From Pelagovum pacificum (lineage in GTDB: Bacteria > Pseudomonadota > Alphaproteobacteria > Rhodobacterales > Rhodobacteraceae): a stretch of DNA of 64,000 nt. The translations under genes and the position numbers were made by a program. Shown in pieces: positions 16,349 through 27,143 of this stretch. The DNA lies in NCBI RefSeq assembly GCF_016134045.1, contig NZ_CP065915.1:186001-250000 (forward strand). The letters run 5' to 3'. The first letter of the stretch is position 1; each line of letters begins with the position of its first letter. The notes under the pieces were generated by a model that had not been told where the DNA came from, did no database searches, and worked only from the letters and a program-made list of their open reading frames with translations.

Positions 16349-17566
16349 ATGAAAAAGACCCATCTCGTTCTCGCATCCAGCGCATTGGCGCTCTTCGCGG
16401 GTGCCGCCGCGGCGCAGCAGGAAATCCACATCATCAACTGTGGTGCCGGTGCCGACGAACAGAACCCCGTTCAGGAAGCCCACGCCGACGCATGGCTCGA
16501 GGATAACCCCGACTACACCGTCCGTTTCGAGTATGTGCCCTGGGGCTCCTGCCAGGAACGCGCGATCACGCTCGCCTCTGCCGGTGACCCCGCCGCCGCC
16601 GCCTACATGGGCTCCCGCGTGCTGCCGCAGCTGGCCGACAGCGGCCTGATCCTGCCGATCGACCTGACCGAGGAAGAAACGAACACCTACGAAGCGTCCG
16701 TCCTGTCCACCGTTCAGGTCAACGGCGAAATCTGGGGTCTGCCCCGCGCCTTCTCGACCAAGGCCCTGTTCTGGAACAAGGACCTGTTCGAAGAAGCCGG
16801 CCTCGACATGCCCGACGGCCCGACCACCTGGGAAGAGATGGTCACCGCCGCTCAGGCGATCTCCGAGAACACCGATGCCGCCGGCTTCGGCGTCCCGGCT
16901 GCCGACTTCGACAACACGATGCACGAGTGGCTGAACTTCGTGTACTCCAACGGCGGCACGATCCTTCAGGACGACGGCACCGTGACCTTCGACAGCCCCG
17001 AGGTTGTCGAGGCGCTCCAGCTGTACGCCGATCTCGCGCCGTACGTCGAAGAAGGCCCGCTGGCCTATGACCGTGGTTCGCTCGAGCCGCTGTTCGCCGA
17101 AGGTGCGATCGCCATGTACACCAACGGCGGCTGGGGCCGTCAGTCGGTCGGCGAAGACACGAACTACGGCATCGCGCCGATCCCGGCCGGCCCGTCGGGC
17201 GATAGCGGCACTCTGCTCATCACCGACAGCCTCGTCGTGTTCGACGGCACGGGTGTGGAAGAGGCCACCATGGACCTCATCACCTACCTGACCTCGCCCG
17301 AGCGGCAGTCCGAGTTCGACCTGGCCGGCGGCTGGACGCCGATCCGCCAGACCGAGGACACTGCTGCCCTCATCGAGGAAGACGCCTCCTGGGCGCCCTT
17401 CATCGAAGCGATCCCGAACGGTGGCCCGGAGCCGCAGCTGATCGACTACGTCTCGATGCAGGACGTCATCAACGAGGCTATCCAGGCCGTTCTGCTTGAA
17501 GAAGCGACTGCCGAAGAGGCCGCCGCCGACGCGCAGGAAGAACTGGTCGACCTCGCCGAGGAGTGA
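16349..17566 (+). CDS. Sugar ABC transporter substrate-binding protein
   Basis: A 405-residue periplasmic family-1 binding protein. A Sec signal peptide ([22 protein letters not shown]) is cut near residue 22, before [33 protein letters not shown] and [10 protein letters not shown] are typical of CUT1 binding proteins. It is acidic and codon-biased, as expected of an abundant protein. It lies 31 bp after the permease gene with its own ribosome site. A strong hairpin follows its stop and may stabilise this part of the transcript, giving more binding protein than membrane components. Confidence 0.92.
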   Translation: MKKTHLVLASSALALFAGAAAAQQEIHIINCGAGADEQNPVQEAHADAWLEDNPDYTVRFEYVPWGSCQERAITLASAGDPAAAAYMGSRVLPQLADSGLILPIDLTEEETNTYEASVLSTVQVNGEIWGLPRAFSTKALFWNKDLFEEAGLDMPDGPTTWEEMVTAAQAISENTDAAGFGVPAADFDNTMHEWLNFVYSNGGTILQDDGTVTFDSPEVVEALQLYADLAPYVEEGPLAYDRGSLEPLFAEGAIAMYTNGGWGRQSVGEDTNYGIAPIPAGPSGDSGTLLITDSLVVFDGTGVEEATMDLITYLTSPERQSEFDLAGGWTPIRQTEDTAALIEEDASWAPFIEAIPNGGPEPQLIDYVSMQDVINEAIQAVLLEEATAEEAAADAQEELVDLAEE

Positions 17567-17584
17567 TCCTCGAGAAACGACTTC

Positions 17585-17610
17585 CGGGGGCGGCACGCTT
17601 GCCGCCCCCG
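17585..17610 (+). terminator. Strong hairpin after the binding-protein gene
   Basis: An 11-bp perfect stem CGGGGGCGGCA/TGCCGCCCCCG with a 4-nt loop, between the binding-protein stop (17566) and the ATPase start (17634). There is no U-tract, so it is likely an mRNA-stabilising or partial terminator hairpin inside the operon. Confidence 0.6.
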
Positions 17611-17633
17611 AACACAGATCAGAAAGGGCCCGG

Positions 17634-18749
<1,116 letters not shown>

Positions 18750-18750
18750 C

Positions 18751-19521
18751 ATGCGCGTTCGCGTTCACGAAGATCCCGCCGCCGCGGCGGCGGAAGCCGC
18801 CGAAGTGCTGGCCCGTCGGCTTGCCGACCGGCCAGAGGCCGTGCTCGGACTCGCCACCGGCGGCACGATGGAGCCGCTCTACGAGGACCTGATCGGCCGC
18901 TACAAGCGAGGCGACCTCAGCTTCGCGAAGGCGACGACCTTCAACCTCGACGAATATGTCGGTCTCGCCCCCGATCACCCTCAGAGCTACCGTCGCTACA
19001 TGGAGGAGCATCTGTTCCGCCATGTCGACATCGACCCCGCGCGGACTCATGTGCCGCGCGGCGACTTGCCCCCGGAAGAGGCGGCAGAGGCCTACGAGAC
19101 GGATCTCGCCCGGCTCGGTCCGGTCGACGTGCAGCTCCTCGGACTAGGCCGCAACGGGCATATCGGCTTCAACGAGCCGACCTCGTCGCTCGCTTCCCGC
19201 ACGCGGGAGAAGGCACTCACGGCCAGCACGCTGCGGGCCAACAGCCGCTTCTTCGGCGAGGGCGAGACCCAGCCGACGACCGCGATCACCATGGGCATCG
19301 CGACGATCATGGAAGCGCGGCATATCCTCGTGCTCGCCGTCGGGGCCAAGAAGGCCGAGGCGGTGGTCAACATGATCGAAGGTCCGGTCGCGGCCATGTG
19401 CCCGGCGTCGATCCTGCAGCACCACCCGTCGGTGATGGTGATCCTCGACACCGAGGCAGCGTGCCTCCTGAAGCTGCGCGAGCATTACACCGTGGCCGAA
19501 CAGGGCGTCGCGCTCGTCTGA
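18751..19521 (+). CDS. nagB: Glucosamine-6-phosphate deaminase
   Basis: A 256-residue NagB-type enzyme converting glucosamine-6-phosphate to fructose-6-phosphate and ammonia. Motifs: LGLATGGTMEPLY (phosphate loop), FNLDEYVGL (catalytic Asp67), and GLGRNGHIGFNEP (about 131-143, catalytic His). Length is normal for the short form, without the E. coli allosteric tail. It is the last gene of the plus-strand operon and connects the imported amino sugar to glycolysis. The NagA, kinase and AgaS partners are on the opposite arm. Confidence 0.94.
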   Translation: MRVRVHEDPAAAAAEAAEVLARRLADRPEAVLGLATGGTMEPLYEDLIGRYKRGDLSFAKATTFNLDEYVGLAPDHPQSYRRYMEEHLFRHVDIDPARTHVPRGDLPPEEAAEAYETDLARLGPVDVQLLGLGRNGHIGFNEPTSSLASRTREKALTASTLRANSRFFGEGETQPTTAITMGIATIMEARHILVLAVGAKKAEAVVNMIEGPVAAMCPASILQHHPSVMVILDTEAACLLKLREHYTVAEQGVALV

Positions 19522-19650
19522 CCGACTGCGCGGCGTCAATATCTTGGGGATAAGGCGGCGAGTCGGCGCAGATGCGGTAGCGTCGTCGTTGACTCAACCC
19601 CACTCGCGGCGGCAGGCTTTTCCGAAAGAGCAGAATCGGAAACAACCGCA

Positions 19651-22600
19651 GTGCGCTTCACACGGCTCAGGCTGAACGGCTTCAAGTCCTTCGTTGACCC
19701 GACCGACCTCGTCATCGCCGAGGGGCTGACGGGCGTCGTGGGGCCGAACGGCTGCGGCAAGTCGAACCTGCTTGAGGCGCTGCGCTGGGTAATGGGCGAG
19801 AACCGCCCGACGGCGATGCGCGGCGGCGGTATGGAAGACGTGATCTTCGCTGGTGCCGCCACCCGGCCGGCCCGCAACCATGCCGAGGTGTCGCTCGTCA
19901 TCGACAACCAGGACCGCCTCGCGCCCGCCGGGTTCAACGACAGCGACCTGCTTGAGATCACGCGCCGGATCACCCGCGACGTCGGGTCCGCCTACAAGGT
20001 CGGCCCGAAAGACGTGCGGGCGCGCGACGTGCAGATGCTGTTCGCTGACGCCGCGACCGGCTCGACCTCGCCCGCACTGGTGCGCCAGGGCCAGATCAGC
20101 GAGCTCATCAACGCCAAGCCGAAGAACCGCCGCCGCATCCTCGAGGACGCCGCCGGGATCGCCGGCCTCTACCAGCGCCGGCACGAGGCGGAGCTGAAGC
20201 TGAATAACGCCGAGCAAAACCTCGCCCGCGTCGACGACGTGATCGAACAGCTCGCCGGACAGCTCGGCCAGCTTGCGCGGCAGGCCAAGCAGGCCGCCCG
20301 CTACCGGGAGATCGGCGAGGCGCTGCGCAAGGCCGAGGGCGCGCTGTTCTACCGCCGCTGGAAGGAAGCCGCCGCCGCGCTCTCGGCCGCCGAGGCGGGG
20401 CTTCGCGATGCCACCGTCGGCGCCGCGCGGGCCGAGACCGGCGCGCGCACCGCCACCAAGGCCCGGGAAGAGGCGGAAGCGGCCTTGCCCGCCCTGCGCG
20501 AAGAAGAAGCGATCGCGGCAGCCGTGCTGCAACGCCTCGTGGTCGAACGCGACGGTCTCGCCGACGAGGAAAAGCGCGCCCGTTCCACCATCGAGGCGCT
20601 CGAAGGCCGCATTGCGCAACTGTCGCGCGACATGGACCGGGAAGCCGGGCTGAACAAGGACGCGGGCGAAACGATCGCCGGTCTGGAGGCAGAGGCCGCA
20701 GAGCTCGCCAAGGCCGGCGAGGGGCACGAGGGCCGGCTGACCGAAGCGCAGGAGAAGGCGACCGAGGCCGCCAGCATCCTGCGCGATCGTGAGGGCGACC
20801 TCACCCGCCTGACCGAGGATATGGCCCGGCTCTCCGCCCGCCATCAGGCTGCGCACCGGCTGGTCGAGGACAATCGCAAGACCCTGACGCGGAGTGAGGC
20901 CGAAGCTGCCAAGGCGCAGGACGCAATGGACGGTGCCTCCAAGGCGCTCGCCGGGTCCGAGGACGCACTGACCGAAGCTCGCGCCAAGGAGGAGCAGGCA
21001 CGCACGACCGCGCAGAACGCCGAGGAAACGCTGACCGCCGCCGACACCGCCCGCGCCGAAACGCAGGCCCGCGAGGCGGAGGCGCGCGCCGAACGTTCCG
21101 CCGCCGAAGGCGAGGCGAGCGCGCTGCGCGCCGAAGTCTCCGCGCTCACCCGGCTTGTGGACCGCGACTCCGCCGACGGCGCTCAGCTTGTCGACCAGGT
21201 CGAGGTCCGGCCGGGCTATGAACAGGCGTTGGGCGCTGCCCTCGCTGACGATCTCCGCGCCCCTGTCGTGGGCGAGGAGGCGGTCTCGGGCTGGGTGGCC
21301 CTGCCAGGATATGCCCGGCCCGAGACCCTACCGGATGGCGCGGTCGCGCTGACCAACTACGTTTCCGTCCCTGGTGTCCTCGTGCGCCGGATGGGGCAGG
21401 TGGGACTGGTGGACGCCGATGATGGTGCGCGCCTTCAGGCCGAGCTGAAGCCGGGACAGCGGCTGGTGTCGATCGAAGGCGATCTCTGGCGGTGGGACGG
21501 GTTTCGCGCCGGCGCCGCCGACGCGCCCTCCGCCGCCGCGCTGCGGCTGCAACAGCTGAACCGGCTCACGGAATTGAAGAAGGATCTCGAAGAGGTCACC
21601 GCCCGCGCCGAGGGCGCCGCGCGAGCCCACGAGTCGCTCTCCACCCGCCTCGCCGACCTGACCGCTGCCGACAAGCGGGCGCGCGAAGCGCGGCGCGAGG
21701 CCGATCGCAACGTCGCCGACGCCGCTCGCGCCCTCAGCCGCGCGGAAGCCGACCGCGATCTCGCCGAGGGTCGGGTCGAGAACCTCGGGCTCGCCCGCCG
21801 CCGTCACGAGGACGAAGCTCAATCCGCCCGTGCCGCGCTGGCCGAGGCCGAGGCGGCCCTCAAAGACCTCGGTGATCTCGACGCAGCGCGTGCCGAAGTG
21901 GAGGCGGTCAAGACGACCGTCGAAGCCGCCCGCATCGCGATGATGTCCCGCCGGTCCGCACTCGACGAACTTCGTCGCGAAGGGGAAAGCCGGGCCCGCC
22001 GGGCGCAGGACGTCGCGAAAGAGGTGAACAGCTGGCGCACCCGGCTCGACAACGCGTCGTCCCGCGCGTCCGAGTTGGCCGACCGCAAGGCGGAAGCGGA
22101 GGAAGAGCTCGCCTCTGCCGCCGGACGCCCTGACCAGATCGCCGCAAAGCGCGAGGAGCTGTCGACCGCTCACGCCGATGCGGATAAGCGCCGGCAGGCG
22201 TCGTCCGACAAGCTGGCCGAGGCCGAGACGATCCTGCGCGACGCCACACTTGCCGAACGTGAGGCCGAACGCGCTGCGTCGGAGGCCCGCGAAGGCCGTG
22301 CCCGCGCCGAAACCCGTGTCGAAGCGGCGAAAGAGGCTGTCGCCACCGCCGCCGCCCGCACCGAGGAAGCGCTTGAGATGGCCCCGCAGGCGCTGGTCGA
22401 AGCGCTTGGGCTGGACCCCGAGGCGCTCGGCAACGCAGAGGCCGTGGAAGCCGAGGTGAACCGGCTGAAACGCCAGCGCGACGCGCTCGGCGCGGTGAAC
22501 CTGCGGGCGGAGGAAGACGCCAAGGAAGTGCAGGAGGAGCACGACAAGCTCGTCGCCGACAAGGATGACCTCGAAGAGGCGATCCGCACCCTGCGCAGCG

Positions 22601-23106
22601 GCATCGCCAGCCTGAACCGCGAGGGGCGCGAACGTCTTCTGACAGCCTTCGAGGAGGTGAACCGCAGCTTCACCACGCTCTTCACGCACCTGTTCGGCGG
22701 CGGTGAGGCGAACCTCGTTCTGGTCGAAAGCGACGACCCCCTCGAAGCGGGGCTCGAGATCATGTGCCAGCCGCCGGGCAAGAAACTGTCGACCCTGTCC
22801 CTGCTTTCCGGGGGCGAACAGACGCTGACCGCGCTTGCGCTGATCTTCGCGGTGTTCCTTGCCAACCCCTCGCCGATCTGCGTGCTGGACGAGGTCGATG
22901 CGCCGCTCGATGATGCCAACGTCACCCGCTTCTGCGACCTTCTGGACGAGATGACGCGCCGCACCGAGACGCGCTTCCTCATCATCACGCACCACGCCGT
23001 GACGATGAGCCGGATGGACCGCCTGTTCGGCGTGACGATGGGCGAGCAGGGCGTCAGCCAGCTCGTTTCCGTCGATCTCAAGCGGGCTGAGGCGCTGGTC
23101 GCCTGA
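19651..23106 (+). CDS. smc: Chromosome segregation protein SMC
   Basis: A full-length 1,151-residue SMC ATPase for chromosome condensation and segregation. The N-terminal head has Walker A GPNGCGKS (31-38). Two long Ala/Glu/Arg-rich coiled coils (about 170-480 and 640-930) flank a hinge near 480-630. The C-terminal head has the signature LSGGEQTLTALAL (about 1052) and Walker B CVLDEVDAPLDD (about 1078). The start is GTG at 19651, with only a weak ribosome site. It stands 129 bp after nagB; scpA and scpB are not adjacent. Confidence 0.97.
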   Translation: MRFTRLRLNGFKSFVDPTDLVIAEGLTGVVGPNGCGKSNLLEALRWVMGENRPTAMRGGGMEDVIFAGAATRPARNHAEVSLVIDNQDRLAPAGFNDSDLLEITRRITRDVGSAYKVGPKDVRARDVQMLFADAATGSTSPALVRQGQISELINAKPKNRRRILEDAAGIAGLYQRRHEAELKLNNAEQNLARVDDVIEQLAGQLGQLARQAKQAARYREIGEALRKAEGALFYRRWKEAAAALSAAEAGLRDATVGAARAETGARTATKAREEAEAALPALREEEAIAAAVLQRLVVERDGLADEEKRARSTIEALEGRIAQLSRDMDREAGLNKDAGETIAGLEAEAAELAKAGEGHEGRLTEAQEKATEAASILRDREGDLTRLTEDMARLSARHQAAHRLVEDNRKTLTRSEAEAAKAQDAMDGASKALAGSEDALTEARAKEEQARTTAQNAEETLTAADTARAETQAREAEARAERSAAEGEASALRAEVSALTRLVDRDSADGAQLVDQVEVRPGYEQALGAALADDLRAPVVGEEAVSGWVALPGYARPETLPDGAVALTNYVSVPGVLVRRMGQVGLVDADDGARLQAELKPGQRLVSIEGDLWRWDGFRAGAADAPSAAALRLQQLNRLTELKKDLEEVTARAEGAARAHESLSTRLADLTAADKRAREARREADRNVADAARALSRAEADRDLAEGRVENLGLARRRHEDEAQSARAALAEAEAALKDLGDLDAARAEVEAVKTTVEAARIAMMSRRSALDELRREGESRARRAQDVAKEVNSWRTRLDNASSRASELADRKAEAEEELASAAGRPDQIAAKREELSTAHADADKRRQASSDKLAEAETILRDATLAEREAERAASEAREGRARAETRVEAAKEAVATAAARTEEALEMAPQALVEALGLDPEALGNAEAVEAEVNRLKRQRDALGAVNLRAEEDAKEVQEEHDKLVADKDDLEEAIRTLRSGIASLNREGRERLLTAFEEVNRSFTTLFTHLFGGGEANLVLVESDDPLEAGLEIMCQPPGKKLSTLSLLSGGEQTLTALALIFAVFLANPSPICVLDEVDAPLDDANVTRFCDLLDEMTRRTETRFLIITHHAVTMSRMDRLFGVTMGEQGVSQLVSVDLKRAEALVA

Positions 23107-23215
23107 CGCCTGCGCGGCACGCCGCAAGGAAATGTCATCGAACATACCGTCGACGCGGAACGCGCTGCTCCGGGCGGCGTTGGCCGATGACGGGATGACC
23201 GCGACAGGAGACGAA

Positions 23216-24001
23216 ATGTCCAATATGCTCAACATCGAAATCGACATGGAGTACGGCCTTGGCGGGCCAACCGACGTGCTGCTGTTCCTCGAGGCGGCGA
23301 ATGTCGACGGGCAGATCGTCAAATCTCCCGAACTCATCCTGCCGCCGGCGTCCCACACCGCGCGAATTCCGGGTGAGGATGACATCGGCGAACGGATCTG
23401 GATGCAGACCAACGGACCGCTTCAGGTCACCTACCGGACCCAGGTCGAAGTGACACGTGAGGATGCCGACCTCTCCGGCCTCGCCTCGCAGCCGCCGCAC
23501 CTGATGGACGCCGTGACGACCCGCTACCTCTTCGCATCGCGCTTCTGTCCGGCGGACGAGTTCCAGAGCTTCGTGAACGCAGAGTTCGGCAATCTCGCCG
23601 GTGGCGCGCGGATCGCGGCGATGCGGGACTGGATCCAGCAGGCGGTCTCCTATGTCCCCGGCTCCAGCGGGCCGCATACGACGGCGGTTCAGACCTTCAT
23701 CGAACGACAGGGCATCTGCCGGGACTTCGCGCACCTCATGGTGACGTTGTCACGCGCCTCGGGCATTCCCGCGCGGATGGTGAGTGTCTATTCCCCCGAT
23801 GTGACGCCGCCGGATTTCCACGCGGTCGCACAGATTTGGCTGGAGGACGGCTGGCACCTCGTCGATGCGACGGGGATGGGCAGCCCGTCCCGGACCGCGA
23901 TCGTCGGCGTCGGCCTCGACGCTGCGGAGATCGCGTTTCTCACCCTCTACGGCAACGCGGTGTTGAACCGTCAGGTCGTGTCGGTGACCGCCGCCGGCTA
24001 A
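23216..24001 (+). CDS. Transglutaminase-like (papain-fold) protein
   Basis: A 261-residue cytoplasmic protein. The N-terminal half is a bacterial transglutaminase N-like beta domain and the C-terminal half the transglutaminase core with a complete Cys-His-Asp triad: GICRDFAHLM (Cys168), DFHAVAQIWL (His202), LVDATG (Asp217). Such proteins act as proteases or amidases more often than crosslinkers. I placed the start at ATG 23216 because CAGGAGA lies five bases upstream; the open frame extends further upstream but without a family match. It follows smc with 109 bp between. Confidence 0.9.
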   Translation: MSNMLNIEIDMEYGLGGPTDVLLFLEAANVDGQIVKSPELILPPASHTARIPGEDDIGERIWMQTNGPLQVTYRTQVEVTREDADLSGLASQPPHLMDAVTTRYLFASRFCPADEFQSFVNAEFGNLAGGARIAAMRDWIQQAVSYVPGSSGPHTTAVQTFIERQGICRDFAHLMVTLSRASGIPARMVSVYSPDVTPPDFHAVAQIWLEDGWHLVDATGMGSPSRTAIVGVGLDAAEIAFLTLYGNAVLNRQVVSVTAAG

Positions 24002-24011
24002 CGCGCGCCTT

Positions 24012-24060
24012 GGGACGGCAGGTGACGCGCGCCTCCGGCGGCGCCCCACCCGCCGTCCCG
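24012..24060. repeat. Palindromic repeat family C, copy 1
   Basis: GGGACGGCAGGTGACGC on the left is mirrored by CCCCACCCGCCGTCCCG on the right, giving a long GC hairpin just after the transglutaminase-like gene. Related elements are at 27151-27191 and 59735-59783. Confidence 0.65.
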
Positions 24061-24081
24061 CGCCATTTTGCCAAAGTGCGC

Positions 24082-24981
24082 TCAGTCCTCGGGTGCCCCG
24101 AAGCGGGCCTCGATCCTGCGGCGCAACTCCAGGCGCTGTTCGTGGATCAGCCCCTGGTCGCGTGCGATGGCGACCTTCTCCGGAACAGCGGTCTGAGTCT
24201 GATAATAGAACCTCTGGATGTCGATCTCGCTCGCGGTGCCGAGGAACTCCACCAGCGGATGATTGGTGCTATAGCCGCCGGCCACCCGGCGCGGCAGCTT
24301 GGCGAGCCAGTCCGTCTTGTCGTTGGCATGGAAATGCAGGATGCGCATGTCCTCGTTGAACGGCTGCCAGGGAAAGTCGGTGCGGATCGACCGGGACGGG
24401 CCGTGGATGCCGGGCCGCACGTCCTTGCCGCCGAGAAACGCGCACTTCCCCGCACGATGACCCAAAAGCCCGCGCGGCAACACGTCCCGATACGCCCCGA
24501 ACATCCGCCGTAGCCAAGGGCGCGGCATGTTGCGCGGCACCTCCGCGCGGAAGACTGTCGCGGTGAAGATGTCGTCCTCGAGCGAGGAGTCGAACAGTGC
24601 TTCGAACGGGGCAAGGCGGATGTAAGGGACGTCCGTGCGCACCGTGTCGAGCAGCTCGTCGATCGGTGCGTCCCCGGTCAGGAACTCGTCGACATCGAGG
24701 TGGAAGAGCCACGGCACCCGGTTCTCGGCATAGAGCCGGCGAAGGTTAAGCCCCTGCCGCGGGCTGTGGTGATCGGGCCGCCCACCGAGCGCTTCCCACC
24801 ACGCAGCATCGCAATGGATCACGGTGACCCCCTCCGCCCCGATGAGAAGGTCGCCAACGGGATCTTCCGGATCGTCGAGATGAAGCCAAATACGGCTCGC
24901 CCCGAGGTCGAGGTGCCACGCGACGAAAGCGAGCGTCTGCTCGACCGTGGCCTTCGCGGTCGTGCAGACCCCCCATTCCAT
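24082..24981 (-). CDS. Glycosyltransferase family 2-type protein
   Basis: A 299-residue protein starting MEWGVCTTAKATVEQTLAFV, with WHLDLGASRIWLHLDDPED and the DxD-type motif FHLDVDEFLTG, followed by HGPSRSIRTD and a basic C-terminus. This matches the group of family-2-like transferases (PF13704-type) found beside capsule or exopolysaccharide genes. It has no membrane segment. It ends the same-strand pair with the lytic transglycosylase (5 bp apart), so they may share a transcript. Donor and acceptor are unknown. Confidence 0.8.
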   Translation of the reverse strand: MEWGVCTTAKATVEQTLAFVAWHLDLGASRIWLHLDDPEDPVGDLLIGAEGVTVIHCDAAWWEALGGRPDHHSPRQGLNLRRLYAENRVPWLFHLDVDEFLTGDAPIDELLDTVRTDVPYIRLAPFEALFDSSLEDDIFTATVFRAEVPRNMPRPWLRRMFGAYRDVLPRGLLGHRAGKCAFLGGKDVRPGIHGPSRSIRTDFPWQPFNEDMRILHFHANDKTDWLAKLPRRVAGGYSTNHPLVEFLGTASEIDIQRFYYQTQTAVPEKVAIARDQGLIHEQRLELRRRIEARFGAPED

Positions 24982-24986
24982 CCCCG

Positions 24987-26168
24987 TCAGAGCCTGTTGA
25001 GCAGGTCCACGGTCGGCCAGGCATCCGGCGGCAGACCGAGGCGCATCTGCTCGGCCTGCACGGCGGCGCGCGTCTTTTCTCCGAGGATGCCGTCGACATC
25101 GCCGACATCGTGGCCGAGCGCGACGAGACGCTGCTGCAACGCGACCATCTGGTCGCCGTTCAGGCCGGGATCAGGATTGCCGGGATCGTAGACCGGTGCC
25201 CCTTCCAGCCGTGTGCCGAAGTAGGCGGCTGTGGTCACGTAGACGAGGCTCTGGTTCCACTCGAAATAGACGCGGAAATTCGGGTAGGCGAGGAAGGCCG
25301 GCCCGTTGCGCCCCATCGGCATCAGGACCGACGCGGGCAGACTCGAGGCGCCGAGGGCGCCGTTGCGCCCCGTGACGCCGAGCGACTGCCACTCGCCGAC
25401 CGTCAGCTCGTGGTCGAGGCCAGTCAGCGTCATGTCGATCCCCTGCGGCAGGACGATCTCCTGCAACCACGGCTCACCCGGGCGCCAGCCCAGCGAAGAC
25501 AGCATCGAGCCGCCCGACATCAGCGCGTCCTGCGCGGAGCCCTTTAGGTCGACATGTCCGTCGCCATCGCCGTCGCGACCGCTGGTGATGATGTCCTCGG
25601 GCAGCATCTGGACCTGCCCGATCTCCCCGGCCCAGGCGCCCGTGGTCGTGGCCGGGTCGAAGTCGCCCCGCTCGAACAGGGTCATCGCCGCGAAGATTTG
25701 CGGGCGGAAGAGCTCGGGACGGCGGCAATCATGCGCCAGCGTGACCAGCGCGTTCGCGGTGTTGAAGTCGCCCTGCACGGCGCCGAAGTCCGTCTCGAAC
25801 GCCCAGAAAGCGAGGAGGACGCCGCGCGGAATGCCGTACTCCGACTCGATCCGGTTGAAGGTCGCATCGTATTGCGACGCGTTGGCCCGCGCCCGGTCGA
25901 TCCGGTTCTGCGATATCAGACGGCGGGAGAAGTCGATGAAATCCCGCTGGAAAACACCCTGTCGACGATCGGCGGCGATCACCTCCGGGTCCTGCCGCAC
26001 GCTGGCGAGGAAGGCGTCTGCGGTCGCCGGGTCATGGCCGCGCGAGACGGCCTCCTGCTTCAGGCCCTGCACGAAGTCGGGAAACGGGCCGCCGCATTGC
26101 TGCGCGGCGGCGGGCAGGCCGAGCGTGAGACCGGCGAGGGCGAGCGGGAGCGCGAGGCGAAATTTCAT
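24987..26168 (-). CDS. Lytic murein transglycosylase (MltB-type) with peptidoglycan-binding domain
   Basis: A 393-residue exported enzyme that cleaves peptidoglycan glycan strands, forming 1,6-anhydro ends. A Sec signal peptide ends near residue 22 (AAAQQ). The SLT_2/GH103 domain spans about 25-315 with the catalytic Glu125 in AFWAFETDFG and later SLVYVTTAAYFGTRL. A C-terminal PG_binding_1 domain (about 330-393, LQQRLVALGHDVGDVDGILGE) anchors it to the wall. No lipobox is visible, so it is probably soluble in the periplasm. Confidence 0.93.
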   Translation of the reverse strand: MKFRLALPLALAGLTLGLPAAAQQCGGPFPDFVQGLKQEAVSRGHDPATADAFLASVRQDPEVIAADRRQGVFQRDFIDFSRRLISQNRIDRARANASQYDATFNRIESEYGIPRGVLLAFWAFETDFGAVQGDFNTANALVTLAHDCRRPELFRPQIFAAMTLFERGDFDPATTTGAWAGEIGQVQMLPEDIITSGRDGDGDGHVDLKGSAQDALMSGGSMLSSLGWRPGEPWLQEIVLPQGIDMTLTGLDHELTVGEWQSLGVTGRNGALGASSLPASVLMPMGRNGPAFLAYPNFRVYFEWNQSLVYVTTAAYFGTRLEGAPVYDPGNPDPGLNGDQMVALQQRLVALGHDVGDVDGILGEKTRAAVQAEQMRLGLPPDAWPTVDLLNRL

Positions 26169-26243
26169 CTGGCGGTCATCTTCCGGGACGTTGGCATTCC
26201 GGCGGACGTTAACCTTTGGCAGGCGGGCGTGAAAGGCGCGGCG

Positions 26244-27143
26244 TCAGAACAGGATAAACGGAACGATCACGATCAGGCCAGCAGCCCACGCTCGCCAGAG
26301 GATCGTGACGGCGCGGTCGATCTCCTGCGGGCCCGGATCGCGCCGACCGTTGGGGTGAACGAACGGTGCCTCGATACGCTCGCCGGCGTAGCTGCGCGGA
26401 CCCGACAGGGCGACGCTCAGGGCGCGGGCCATTGCTGCCTCCGGCCAGCCGGCGTTGGGCGAGCGATGCCGCCGCGCGTCCGCGACGAGGCCATTAGCGT
26501 CGGGCCAGCCGGCGGCGACCCGGATCAGCAGCGCGGACAGGCGCGCGGGGATCCAGTTCAGCACGTCGTCGAGCCGGGCCGCGGCCCAGCCGAACCGCTC
26601 ATGCCGGGGCGTGCGGTGTCCGATCATGCTGTCGGCGGTGTTGATCGCCTTGTAGAGCAGCAGCCCCGGCAGGCCGCCGACCGCCAACCAGAAGGCCGGT
26701 GCGACGACACCGTCGGAGAAGTTCTCGGCCGCGCTCTCGATCGCGGCGCGGGCCACGTCCGGCTCCGTCATCGCGGCGGTATCCCGACCGACGATCATCG
26801 CCACGGACATCCGGCCGTCGCCGAGCGACAGCCGGAGCGCCTGCGCCACCGCAGCGACATGCGTGACGAGCGAACGCTGCGCCAGAAGGATCGCGCCGAC
26901 GATGACTTCGGCCAGCGCGCCGGGGAGCGCCGCGAGCAACAGGCCGAGCGTGACGGCGAGTCCGCAAAGACCAAGGGTCGCCGCCATACCTCCCACGCGG
27001 GCGAAGCCGCCCCGGTTCAAAGCCCCGTCGAGCCAGTCAATCAATCGTCCCGCGATCACCACCGGATGCGGGACACGCGACCAGAGCCAACGTGGTTCTC
27101 CCGCCACCGCGTCAAGCAGCGCGGCGAGCAGAAGCGCGGTCAT
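26244..27143 (-). CDS. cobD: Adenosylcobinamide-phosphate synthase CobD/CbiB
   Basis: A 299-residue membrane protein that attaches the aminopropanol (or its phosphate) to adenosylcobyric acid. It begins [29 protein letters not shown] and has [35 protein letters not shown] and [10 protein letters not shown], the family signatures, with about five hydrophobic segments. ATG 27143 overlaps the stop of cobC (ATGA). The operon order is DUF1636, cobC, cobD. Confidence 0.95.
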   Translation of the reverse strand: MTALLLAALLDAVAGEPRWLWSRVPHPVVIAGRLIDWLDGALNRGGFARVGGMAATLGLCGLAVTLGLLLAALPGALAEVIVGAILLAQRSLVTHVAAVAQALRLSLGDGRMSVAMIVGRDTAAMTEPDVARAAIESAAENFSDGVVAPAFWLAVGGLPGLLLYKAINTADSMIGHRTPRHERFGWAAARLDDVLNWIPARLSALLIRVAAGWPDANGLVADARRHRSPNAGWPEAAMARALSVALSGPRSYAGERIEAPFVHPNGRRDPGPQEIDRAVTILWRAWAAGLIVIVPFILF

